Below, one piece after another: positions 11,873 to 22,558 of a DNA stretch of 24,106 bases. Location of the stretch: the NCBI GenBank assembly GCA_905397405.1, contig CAJPVJ010000501.1, positions 1-24,106 of the forward strand, in the 5' to 3' direction. The stretch comes from Oppiella nova. Its lineage: Eukaryota; Arthropoda; Arachnida; Sarcoptiformes; Oppiidae. Within the stretch, counting starts at the first letter, position 1; each line of letters opens with the position of its first letter. The notes beneath the pieces were generated by a model. The model ran no database searches and had not been told where the DNA came from. It saw nothing but the letters and a program-made list of their open reading frames with translations. Made by a program: the position numbers and the translations under genes.

Positions 11873-13289
11873 ATGAATCAAAAATTTAATATTAACCTTC
11901 CTGTGCCCAGTGATATGGTAGTCAAAAACGCTGGTAGTCACCTATACTCACGAGGATTATCACCATTTCAATTGCAAAGTGATACAAAAAGGACAAACTT
12001 TTACAACCCTTACTTCATGCTAACCTTCCTATTAATGAATACTTTGCGTAATATATGTGCTATATGTGGTCCAGAGCACCGACACCTTTTCATATATTTA
12101 GCAGACTTTCCATACTTCTTGAACGTCAGGATTGCCCTAAACTTTGGTACCATTCAGTTATACCTCATGGCTATGATATCACAATTATTATACCATTGGA
12201 TGTATTACAAGGACCGGTATCCCACTTATATGAGACTATTCTTACTGCTTTCTGGTACTATATCACCGGCCGATGTCGGGCTAACTAATGAGTTATATGT
12301 CCGCAAAATCTTCCGGATTAACGTCATATGCGTGCGAATATCCGAATGGAATCCCAGGATAATGTTTATAGTGGCCTGGATTATAGTAGTCGTGCCCTTA
12401 TATATTAATATGACAGTATGGGAGTTTACCTTGTATGGCTTTCCATGGTCAGTGGTCTATGCCCTGAGCTCCACATATAGTTTCACATTATTGCATTGGA
12501 ATATTTGCTACTTTTATATAATATGCTATTATTTAAAATGTAAATTAAAGCAACAAAACGATTTGATTGAGTATTTTATCAGCGAGCAGAATATTCTGTA
12601 TCGACATAATTCAATTGATAGTATTATTGAGACGTTAACCAGAATTCATACGGAAATCACTGAATATAACCGTCTGTTTTGGTCAAAGTTTTCGTTTTTC
12701 TTTTTGATATGTTTTATGATTTTCATAAACGCGATGCTATTTCTGGTCATATTTACTGACATTGATGTTGTGCTCAAAATATTCATATTTTATATATTTC
12801 TGTTTGGATTCGTGTTAATCATATTTTATTTAAACAAGGCCTCAATTGTGAGCCACGAGGCCTTTAAGACTTATAAATTATTGCATAAATTCTCTATTGA
12901 TTCGCACAATCGACTGTCCATTAGGAGACAAATTAAGGTATTTCATGAAACCAATGTATACTATGTATACTGTATTTTAATTTGTTAGAATATGCTAAGA
13001 AGTTTTAAATAACATTTTCTAATTATAAAATCCAAAATATTTTAATTTGACTACTATAGCTATTGGCATTTATTGAGAAAATCGGTACAAAACGCATTGG
13101 TTTTACTTTTGGCTATTTGTTTACATTAAATTATTTGAAGTTTTATGAGGTACTGTATTCTGAACACATTACTATGATTTTATCAATATAAATTTGCTTA
13201 ATTTTCAAATATAGATTGTGGGACTTGTGGCCATATATCTGATAAAAATATATAAAAGACTTATAGTAAAGAAAATTATTAAATTATAA
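11873..13289 (+). CDS. Gustatory-receptor-like seven-transmembrane chemoreceptor, copy 2
   Basis: Three phase-0 exons, 11873-12937, 13060-13149 and 13215-13289, give 409 aa. Exons 2 and 3 have exactly the same lengths as in copy 1 (90 and 75 nt), and the first introns are almost equal (122 and 121 bp). The protein aligns end to end with copy 1. Shared blocks include the N-terminal HLYSRGLSP, YNPYF, the YFYIICYYLKCKL helix with QN after it, and NKASIVSHEAFKTYKLLHKF before the first intron. The C-terminus reads KRIGFTFGYLFTLNYLKFYE, then IVGLVAIYLIKIYKRL. The family's terminal Thr-Tyr is Ile-Tyr here and the usual Gln-Phe is lost. By eye the pair is clearly diverged, with best conservation in the membrane helices, so this is an old rather than a very recent tandem duplication. 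Confidence 0.85.
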
Positions 13290-13388
13290 TAAATAAATCA
13301 ACTTGTAAGAATTTGTACTTATTTTCAATTTCTATACAATATTTGATTGTAAATTCAAATATCCAATGAATATTTATTTTGGGTTTAA

Positions 13389-13394
13389 AATAAA
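13389..13394 (+). terminator. Candidate polyadenylation signal of receptor copy 2
   Basis: AATAAA lies about 100 nt after the stop codon. Two overlapping AATAAA hexamers occur immediately after the stop (13288-13297) but look too close to serve alone. Confidence 0.3.
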
Positions 13395-14321
13395 CACCAA
13401 ATCAGCAACAATTATAGAAAAAAATCAATTTATTTTATGCATTTATAATTTCAAATGTATCTCAAATTCATTAGTTGCCATCATTTTATGAATTATCATT
13501 AAAATGATGGAAAAATTATTTCGTTTATTGTACACAAGAATTACATAACATTTCTCGCAATGCATTATAAGAATAAATATTAAAATTATTTGTTGTCATT
13601 TAAATTATTTCAGTTTTGATTGTGTTATTAAATTAAATGAGAAATACGATTGGTTTTGAACTTAAGTTATGAAATGAATTACAAAAAAACAACACATAAA
13701 CTGATTTTAAAAATCATAGCAATTATCGATTGAAACAGTAAACACAGAAAACAATTTAAACAAAACATTTGCCATGATTTTCAATACAATTCGTATTAAA
13801 CGCTAAAAAATGTGTTATAAAAACGAGTCGTTAATATACTAATTAAATATAATTGCAGTAAAAAATGGGGACAAAAAACACTCAAATGATTGATGTTTTT
13901 AAAAAACAATTAGTTCGTGAGAAGTATTAAATATATATAAATATAAGAATCAATTCGCAATGTATTTCTAACACAGCGTTTGCATATCATATAATGATTT
14001 CATTATCGATTTATAGTAGCAATCGTTATCGTTACTAAATTTTTAAAAAAAATTAAATTAAATTAAATTAGAAAAATATTTTTCGAGTCAAAAAACAAAC
14101 ACAAAAAATTTGTCTAAAATTATGAAATTATGACCAAAAACTCAATGATTACCACAAAATACAGACACAAAAAAATCATTACAATTATATCTCAGCAAAT
14201 AATTAGAGGCCTTTATAAGGGTTATGAAAATAAAGAGGGAGTCATAGGGGTTCGGGGTCTAAATGAATAAGTAATGAGTGGGTAATTAGGAGGGGACAGG
14301 TATAACACCTGTCGCTACACC
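13395..14321. other. Convergent 3' region between receptor copy 2 and the BTB gene
   Basis: No exon is visible. The plus-strand receptor and minus-strand BTB gene point at each other. Reading down from the BTB stop, the first canonical minus-strand AATAAA is at 13524-13529, which would give that gene a 3' UTR of about 0.8 kb and bring the two transcript ends to within about 150 bp. A short AATTA pentanucleotide run lies at about 14051-14070. Confidence 0.4.
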
Positions 14322-17300
14322 CTAATCGAGTATAGGTTCGTTCGGGTGGACAGTCTTGAGGTGTTTGTTCAGTGATATCCTCCACGTGTAGACTTTCCCG
14401 CAATAATCGCATATATATTGAGTTTTGGCGTTCAGGTGCACGCCGTTGATGTGGTCCTGCATCGACTGATGGCCGTGATATACTTGGGGACAGTAAGGGC
14501 ACTGGTAGAGGCCACTACTGGGCGTCTGGAGCTGCGGCTGGCCACCCATCGCGGGGCTCAGGTACTCCTGGGACGACCGCTGTTTACGGCTCCTGGTCTC
14601 AGGCGTTCCCTCCAAATCGCTATTCACTGGCAAATACGGTATCAAAAAAGTAAAAAACAACAATTAATTCAAACGTCAAAATCAGACATAAAAATGAATT
14701 TTATTCACGATTTAATCATTGAATCAATCGATTAGTTAAGTTAATTAATTAAATAAACTAGTTCAATTTGTATAAAATAGATCATAGGCTTTTCCCCTCT
14801 CTATTCCCCTCACAAGACTAGTGGACAGGTATTCACGTACTCTCCTCCTTAGCCCAGTTAGGCGTACGTCCGGGTCCTTTGCGGCGTACAGTCGACACCA
14901 GTTCGCCGGATGCGGTCACCATATCGTGATGACCGGCGCCTCCATTCTCTGCGGGCCCGGGAGTGCCGGCCGCCGAGCCGTGACTGGACGTCGACCGGCG
15001 CAGGGCTCGGGTCGTGATTTGCGTGGGACTACTGGTCGTCGACTTATGGTAGGCCAGCGTCGAGGCCACGATAGCCGCCGACTGGGGGTTAGCTCTGAGA
15101 TCGACCCCGTGATCGGCACCCGTACCGCGCTGTCCGTCAAACGGTTGACTGAAGTCTATTTCATACACCTCGCCGTCGTCCTCGTCATCCATGTCAGGTC
15201 TGTGGGCGCCGTCCAGTGGAACCGGTGCTGGCATGCCGTCGGTGTCCACCTCCATCTTTGAGACGTCACTGTTTGGCAGTGTTTTGATGACCGACTCGTG
15301 CGGACCCCCCGGCGTCTCGCCACCCGTTTCGCCCAATTTGATGCGTTTGCGGAGCTGTCGGCCCTCGCCTTCGCTCAGACCGGGAGACTCTGTCGTCGAT
15401 GATTGCGATGACTGTTGCTGCTGTTGGATACCAACACCGCCGGCGCCAACACTCAGCACTACTATCTGCGGCTGAGACCCGACTCTTTGCGGCGCCGGTG
15501 TATGCCTTTGGCCCACAATCTGTCCATTGCTCGTCGTGTGACCACTCGTATTGTCCGACACGTGTATAACGCTATTACCGCTACTACTCGTGACAACCAT
15601 CTGTTTGTTCATTAAATGATTTGAATTATTATTAATCGGTCCGTTATTATTGAGGCACTGATTCGTGTAATGCAAAAGGCAATGAGAAAACAAATATTAA
15701 TTTTAAGTCAAATAAACAATTTATTCACAATAGAAAAATACAACAAGAAAATCGAGATTAGAGTTAGTTTTAAATTATGGAGAAAAAGTGTCAAAGTTAA
15801 CAAATACCGGTAATTAATGGACACAAAAGTTAATTAAGATTCAGATCAAAAGAATGGACACAAAAAGTAATGAATTTAATAGACGATTGAAAACTTCATA
15901 AATTAGAAACTCATTGAAGAAAAACCCGTAAACTGTGAGCAAAATTAGTTGCAAAGCCTACTAAACACCAGCAAAATGGCTCAAAAGAGATCCCAAACCT
16001 TAATAGTGGACTCTTTGCGGGCCCTCTCCTTCTCGTACACCTCCTTCTCGATGGCGAACTTCATCCGCAACGCCTCGAACCTCTGCTTCTCCTCGTTTAA
16101 GACACTCTTCTCTAACTCCAACTTCTTCTTCACCTCCATCTCGATCTCTCGCCTCAACTTCTCCGACCGGTTCCTCTCCACGTCCTTCAGGGCGCGCACC
16201 TCCTGCTCGAGCAGTCGTTTGTCGTGTCGCAGCTTTTGCAACATTTCCTGCTCGTGGGCGGCGTCCGCGCCTCCTGTCCCGTTCATGTCGTCCAGCGGTT
16301 GGTTATCATTGGACACAAGTTTGATGTTCATTAAGCCCTTAACCATCAGCAGTTGGGCCGCCGCCAAGAACTTGTGTATTCGCGACTGGCCTACGGATAC
16401 CTATGCCCAGCGATGGCACCGATCAATAGAAATGTTAGTCATATTTGCGATAAATAAAGATATAATAACATTTATAAAAATAAAAAGTAAATTACTTAAA
16501 TGTCACATAAATCGATAAAACATTCATTAATTATAATATACATTAAGCTTATTATTACAGTTACAGTAAATCCAAGCATAAAGTAAACTAAATATAAATA
16601 TATTTAAATAGCACACAAAATGAAATAAATATCATGTGTACACTATTGACAATAGTGTACAGATTTGTAAACAATATATTACTGTAAAATAAGTGCTAAA
16701 TAAGCTCACAATTCATTTAACGAGTGTTCACTATATGACGAGTACACGAAAACTCAAACATAATTTTAAAAAACTAATTAAAAAATAATCTAAAACTAAA
16801 TCCTAAACACGAAAGACAATTAGAAAAGACTCGCAAAACATAAGACTCTATATAATCACTACTAAAACTAATTAATGGTTAAGACTTCGGAGTATATGTC
16901 AAGACAGGGAGAGAGCGGTGGCTAACTGTATGACTACCTGTCCCTTATAGATGAAGTCGACAATGGACTTGAGGTCGTCGTAGTCCACGTTCGTCACCAC
17001 CACTGCCACCACACCCAAGGGCTGAGCCGTGACCGACGAGAACAGCGACCGGAAGTAGTCCGAAGAGGCCGACAGTATCACGCGATGGGTGGCCAACGAG
17101 CGCTCCGGTACCTTATCGGCCGGCGCTGCCAACGACACACGCGGGCTACCGGTGCGCCCATTGCTCGCGTGACCATTGGTTAGCCGCGCGCTGTTGTGAC
17201 CGTTGTTGGTGTCCGGGCTGTTGTCGTGGTCCGAGTCCGTGTCCACGTCTTTATGGGAATGGCATACGAGTAGACAATCGGTGAGTTGTGTCGTGTCCAA

Positions 17301-17447
17301 CATGGAGGCGAAGCTGTCCCTCATTGTGATCTCGTGGTCACCCATGCGAAAGGTGTAGCCGTTCTCCTGTTCCCCTCCACTGCCGCCACCGGCTGTCGGC
17401 CCCGTCCCGGACGACACCGGCGCTGATGAGGATGTCGATGAAGACAT
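14322..17447 (-). CDS. BTB/POZ - coiled-coil - two C2H2 zinc finger transcription factor
   Basis: Four exons, 17447-16938, 16400-15999, 15657-14841 and 14626-14322, join with matching phases (0, 0, 1) to give 677 aa. The BTB domain spans about 34-195 and is split by the first intron after FIYKGQ170. The HRVILSASSDYFRSLF core and the HKFLAAAQLLMVKGL helix sit either side of that junction. About 50 low-complexity residues (64-115) interrupt the BTB fold. A charged coiled coil follows at about 218-304. Then comes a long disordered part with a basic nuclear signal (RQLRKRIKL, 404-412), an acidic patch (460-472) and an AT-hook-like RRKGPGRTP (562-570). Two zinc fingers close the protein: C619/C622/H635/H640 and C649/C652/H665/H670, both C-x2-C-x12-H-x4-H. 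Such proteins dimerise through BTB and bind DNA through the fingers in the nucleus. It resembles the broad/tramtrack/lola/chinmo group, but I cannot assign an orthologue. The exon 2 donor (AAG|GTTTGG) is weak. Confidence 0.88.
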
Positions 17448-18420
17448 TGTCGAGCACTTGTTCCCGCCTATGGTCTACCGCTCCCCTCACCCGATACAAC
17501 CGCTCACCAGTAGGTATAGTGTTGTCTCACTCGCTGTCAGAGGTTGGGATCTAATGTCTTGAGCCACCGGCGAGTGGTATAACACTCAATGTCTGTTGAT
17601 ATATACGATATGCTTACAGGCGCTGATGTCCGACTCCCGGCGCCGGTGATGATCGATGTGTTGACACACGTGTGCGACACCAGTGTCTGCTTCAGCGGTA
17701 CTTTTCGGTGACAATCAACACAAACAACGGTTTAATAGTCAGCAAAATAAGTGCAATAATAGCCAAACGGTTGTTGAGTTTGTTTCAAACAAACAGTGTT
17801 TTCATACGAGTTATGAAAACACTTCACAAAACACTCAATCAATGAAAACACAAACACTGAGTAAAAGCAATGACTTTGTGGTGATTGTTATGATTCACTC
17901 GTATTGCATACAAACCACAAGTTTTTAGTCAACAAATCATTTGATTGAATGAAACCCCGAAAACAGTGTTAATATTATTGTCGATAATATTGTCGCCAAT
18001 TATGTATGAAATTAGGAAAACAATGGTTGAGTTGATTGGGGTTTCGTTGCGGACATTGTGTGCACTACTCATAGACACAGCACTCGTATCGCGAAAGCCA
18101 TGCAAATCGTACGCCTAATGCCTGGCAATGACTTAGCTATGCGTTTGCGAGTTCACTGCTCACCACAACCTCCCTGTGCGGGCGAGACTACAGGCGCCTC
18201 AACGCATGCTCTATGCATCGACTTTCCCTCCAATTTTCTAGACATCCCATTCCCCGCTACTTTCATGCCATTAACTGCCGGTGCGATCGCTGTTTAAATC
18301 AATAGTTAGGCCATTTTCATGACCCCATTAGCATCGCATACCCCTATGAAATCGATTTGCTTTTGGTATCACCTGGCTTATTGGTTAATGACCTTGCTCA
18401 CTGTAGCGTGATAATTTAAT
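17448..18420. other. GC-richer 5' flank of the BTB gene, probable promoter or 5' UTR region
   Basis: This stretch is upstream of the BTB start codon on the minus strand and is much less AT-rich than sequence beyond about 18.43 kb. Short open frames are present on the plus strand but show no domain or codon pattern. It includes a 10-bp palindrome CACACGTGTG (17665-17674) centred on a CACGTG E-box, and two perfect inverted repeats near 17.8 kb. Promoter or untranslated exon is inferred from position only. Confidence 0.4.
17778..17823. repeat. Two adjacent short perfect inverted repeats
   Basis: GTTTGTTT (17778-17785) and AAACAAAC (17787-17794) surround one base. Directly after, AGTGTTTTCATA (17795-17806) and TATGAAAACACT (17812-17823) surround a five-base loop. 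Both are perfect and abut each other. They lie about 350 bp upstream of the BTB start codon and could be cruciform-forming or binding sites for dimeric factors. Confidence 0.7.
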
Positions 18421-18851
18421 TTTCATACGCACCTAGTAGAAATAATTAATTAATTTTAAGAAATTTATTTTATCATACTAGCTGCATTGATACATGTCAA
18501 ATTATTTGCAAATTTTATTTTAATATATTGCATAAGATTTAAATTTACTTTTTTGTAAATTTAGTTAAATTTAAGTATGTGCGATTAAAATTAAATTATT
18601 TGAGAATTATATAATTTTTTTGTGTATAATGGTAGTTTATTGATATTTAATGTAAATTAATTAGTAGTAAAAATTTGTATAAAATTTAATTTTTATTTGA
18701 ATATGGTAGTAATATTTATGGTGCGCAATTTAATATTATATTTTCAACAACGTATTATTATATATCAAAGTGATATGTGCGATTTAAACGCTATATTACA
18801 AGTCGGCCATACCTCCACTCCCATTTCACTTATAAAAACCAGTCTGTAGTG

Positions 18852-18922
18852 GAAATAAAACTACCAGTGCTAACGTGGAATAATCTCTTTCCCTACGCTA
18901 GCGAGCACTGGTAGTTATTTTC
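18852..18922 (+). ncRNA. Candidate pre-miRNA-like hairpin
   Basis: Arms 18852-18871 and 18904-18922 pair with one bulge. The inner 13 bp are perfect (AACTACCAGTGCT with AGCACTGGTAGTT). An asymmetric internal loop follows, then a five-pair stem (18874-18878 with 18893-18897) and a 14-nt terminal loop. Total length is 71 nt, a usual pre-miRNA size. It sits in a small, less AT-rich patch (about 18.78-19.02 kb) inside otherwise AT-rich sequence. The GCACTGGTAG core recalls the miR-183/263 group, but the seed bases differ, so no family is assigned. The strand is uncertain because both strands would fold. Confidence 0.35.
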
Positions 18923-19077
18923 AAACCCAAAGTCCTGTAGTATGTGTTTGTCGTTGTTATTAATCACGTGCTTAAAAGGCCAGGGAATTGGTTACCAAGA
19001 GAGACATGCCATGAAAATCTGTAATTTATTTATAGATTTATTTGTTTTTCATGGAAAATATTATTATTATTCGCTAC

Positions 19078-19111
<34 letters not shown>

Positions 19112-20961
19112 TGTAAAATAAATTAAATTTTATTTCCCAATTTAAAATTCATTTATTCGTAACTAGACTGTGAAATAACAATGCATTACAAAAAAGCTGT
19201 TTGTAAATTATAAATGTTGTTTCATAACTAGGTTTTGAAATCATAAAATATTGTACGAACAAAATGTTTTCAAATTTATAATACATTTTAAATAATATTT
19301 GTAACAATTCTAACGATAATAATAATAAGAAAAACAAATGATAGCCTAATTAAAGTATAATGAACCTGCAAAATCAATAACAGTTTTATTGATTTTAAAT
19401 TCATTAAAAATATATATGTATTCATTAAATAAGTATATAATGTTACTTTATAACTGTATATATTTGTTAATTTATTATGCCTATGATAATTGTATAAGTA
19501 TGAAAAATATATGATACAGTATTATTATTTTCATTATAAGTTATTTATATGGAAAATAATTTTGCCATAATTTTCATATCATAAATATGTTTCATAATAT
19601 AATATATTTATATTAGGACAATTAGTGTATCGATTTTTTAAAAGTTTAATATCAAATTCATACGACTATTTTTATATAATATAATTAGGGAATTATTTTT
19701 GTTTGTTAATTTCAAGTATCCACACAAAAAGACATTTAATTTATATGAATATTTTATATGATGTAGTGCATAATACATGTGATACCATAATAATATATAT
19801 ATAAATTAATCAATATATCCAGAATCTATGTTATTAGCAAAATTCATAAAATTATATAATTAGCAAAACGTTTAGTCATATAATAAAAACTTTAATAAAC
19901 GATAATAATTTTAATATGCCATAAATTAGTTCATTAAAAGTTTTTAAAAAGTTTTCTGAAAACTCATTTAAATTTAAATACTAAATAAATTATTTAAATA
20001 TAATACCTAACAAAATATGGGAAAATGAAAATATTTTTATGAATATTTAAATTTGATTAAATATGAAATATTTATTCATTTAATACTATATATCACCACA
20101 TAAATAATTTAAAATTTATAAATATTATTTGTATACAAAAAGTTTACAAAGAATCAATAATTATTATGATGATGTATTAATCTAATTTAATAATGCAAAT
20201 AACATATAAAAATAAGTTTAAAAGTATTTTGTAGAATATTAATATTTTTAATAAATTCATGAACTTGCATGTATACAATAAATTTAATTAAAATTATTTT
20301 TGTTAACAAACTGCTTACGTTAAAACTCGATTCATAAAAGGATAATCAGCTATAATTCAAATCATTATTTATTAGCTTATTTAACTATTTCAAAATATTC
20401 ACCATAACCTAAATTTTTTATCTAATAAAAGATCTCTAAACCAGCACGATCAAAAGTTATTATATTAACAGATTATTTTAAAACTAAATTTTTGGATTTT
20501 GATTAATATACTAGTAAAAGCCTTTTGTAAACATTTATTTAATTATTGATTTTAAAAATTATAATACATTTTAGATAAATCATTTATACTGTATACTGTA
20601 CATTCAAGCAAAGACAGTAAACTATTTAATTTAAAAACACGTTTTATGTATAATTAATATTTTATAAACATAGTTCTCAATATAATTAATTTAATAAATT
20701 AAAAATTAGATGACTTATTACAGATAACTTACGTGGTACTTAAGATTTTATAATTATTTCAAATAAATAAATTTTAATAAATTTTAATACAGATTAAAAT
20801 TTATTTGAAATATAATAAAAACAACAATTTCTAAAAATAAAATATTATTCTAAACAACATTTTAAATGCATAAATAATTAATAATATCAAATATTAATAA
20901 TTTCTATATTAAGTTATACTGTAATAATATAATAAATCTATATATTTATATTATAATTGAC
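18923..20961. other. AT-rich intergenic region
   Basis: Apart from the TC microsatellite, no exon, RNA gene or long repeat can be supported on either strand. It separates the 3' end of the HAD phosphatase from the 5' flank of the BTB gene, both on the minus strand. Confidence 0.4.
19081..19108. repeat. TC dinucleotide microsatellite
   Basis: Fourteen uninterrupted TC units. It is a simple repeat in non-coding sequence and a potential length polymorphism. Confidence 0.95.
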
Positions 20962-20967
20962 TTTATT
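20962..20967 (-). terminator. Polyadenylation signal of the HAD phosphatase gene
   Basis: On the minus strand AATAAA (in ACAATAAAGTC) lies about 20 nt after the stop codon, implying a very short 3' UTR. Confidence 0.5.
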
Positions 20968-20984
20968 GTATTAGTAATAAATAA

Positions 20985-22558
20985 TTAATATGGTGGTAAA
21001 CCAATAGATTCTGGTTTAAAATCATCAAAACATTTGGAAAGTACAGTAATTTGATGGGCAATTGAACTGAAGTCCACACGATTTCCATTGTTAATCAGCA
21101 AAGTCTTAGCACCGGAAGCCACGGCACCTTTAATACCAGACAACGAGTCCTCTATAATCAACACACTATCCATAGATACCGGTGCTGTTGGAAACCGATT
21201 CTTACAGATCACATACACCTCGGGATCGGGTTTGTGGTGCTTAACCTCCGGGTCGGTTGCGGCGCAAACATAATGACTGAAATACGAGTCAAAATAATTG
21301 CCAAACTTTTTCGTGACAGCCTCGTAAAATGTGTTTGGTGAATTAGTGGCTATGGCCATTGGTATGCGGTGCCGGTGCAGGTGTTGCACCAGTTTATCCA
21401 CACCTGGTATTAATGGCCATTTCTGGCTCAATATCTTTGCCATCATTTGTTTAATGAAAGTCTTATTGTCTATCGATTCATACAAATCGAGTTCTTTGAG
21501 AAAAACCGGAAACATTTCCGTCGATTCCAGGCTAAGTATATCGGCTGACAAATGAGTCAATTATTTTTAATTCATTTAATTTGATAACACTATGTAAAAA
21601 TAAATTTAATTAAAATTATAACCTAGTAAATAACAAGTGAGTGAAATATGTAATTACTATTTAATCTATTTATTTAGCAATTATTAATAAAATTTATTGC
21701 ATGGATTTAAATTAAATGTTGTAAATGTTAAAATAAGATTAATCTATCCCCTTCTATATTTAATTGATTAGAATCTATTAGAATACCTAAATATTTTTAT
21801 AAATAATTATAATTTAATTCCATAAACTTCTGATAATATGGAAATAATTTTCATAATATTTTAAATATTTTTAAATTTAATCTAATATATTATTTATTTA
21901 TAACATGTATGTATTGGAAGTCAGCTTATGATGTATGCATTACGTGTTTAAATACCAATAAATTCAATTCAATATAATACAGTCAACTTATTACTTTAAT
22001 ATTAATTTACTAGTGAATAATTTAATAAATTAAAATTACAGATAGATTACAGTATATGAAAGGCAACATGTTGAATCATGTTATGTGTCTGCACAAACTA
22101 TAAACTGAAATATTCTACTTAATAATGTATAGTAAAGAATATGGAGATATAACAGTATTTAGTGAAATATTTCAGTTTACGGTTTGCTCGTGCAGACACA
22201 TAACATGATTCAACATGTTGCCTTTCATATACTGTAATCTATCTGAAATTTTAATTTATTAAATTATTCACTAGTAAATTAATATTAAAGTAATAAGTTG
22301 ATTGTATTATATTGAATTGAATTTATTGGTATGCCTTTCATATATGAAGTTTAAAATTAATATTTAAACCTATTTGATGAAGCTATGAATATATTACAGT
22401 AATTGATAAAAATACAATAGAATACCTAATTTATCGGGTGATATACTTTTGCCAACGCTATTGGCGTAATCGTTGAGTACCATAGAAGTTGGTGTATTCC
22501 AGTCCACTATAGTGCCATCCAAATCAAATATCACATGTGTTATGGGTGTTAGTGACAT
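20985..22558 (-). CDS. HAD superfamily hydrolase, GS1 / pseudouridine-5'-phosphatase-like
   Basis: Two exons, 22558-22426 and 21544-20985, join in phase 1 (TTAG|GTATTC to TTGTCAG|CC) to give 230 aa, about the full length of HDHD1/GS1-type phosphatases. The short first exon carries the catalytic motif I, FDLDGTIVDW, with the nucleophile Asp12 and the acid/base Asp14. Motif II is IATNS (Thr111), motif III is HHKPDPEVY (Lys149), and motif IV is IIEDSLSGIKGA (Glu176, Asp177). These bind phosphate and Mg2+. A helical cap fits between motifs I and II, typical of subfamily IA. No signal peptide is seen, so a cytosolic enzyme is likely. The closest relatives I can infer are small phosphometabolite phosphatases such as pseudouridine-5'-phosphatase; the substrate is not certain. 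The 881-bp intron contains a long inverted repeat. Confidence 0.93.
21952..22332. repeat. Long near-perfect inverted repeat in the HAD gene intron
   Basis: Arms 21952-22119 (168 bp) and 22161-22332 (172 bp) are reverse complements around a 41-bp spacer. The outer 139 bp or so differ at only two positions; the inner end has a four-base insertion and a few substitutions. The outer tips read ATACCAATAAATTCAATTCA inwards. No coding capacity is seen. A 13-bp piece of the right arm (TGCCTTTCATATA) is repeated directly just outside it. It fits a foldback/MITE-like element or a hairpin-RNA locus; the near identity suggests recent origin or constraint on pairing. Confidence 0.92.

Noticed and set aside
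14418-15615. Plus-strand open frames opposite BTB gene exons
   Set aside because: Shadows of the minus-strand coding frame; they lack motifs and cross its splice sites.
17683-18297. Two plus-strand open frames of about 80 codons upstream of the BTB gene
   Set aside because: No recognisable domain or conserved pattern, and codon content looks random; treated as non-coding flank.
18904-18922. Assignment of the 18.9-kb hairpin to the miR-183/263 family
   Set aside because: Only an internal 10-base core is shared; the seed bases differ, so the resemblance is not enough.
19149-19337. 62-codon minus-strand hydrophobic open frame
   Set aside because: Leu/Phe/Ile-rich as expected from translating AT-rich DNA; no further support.
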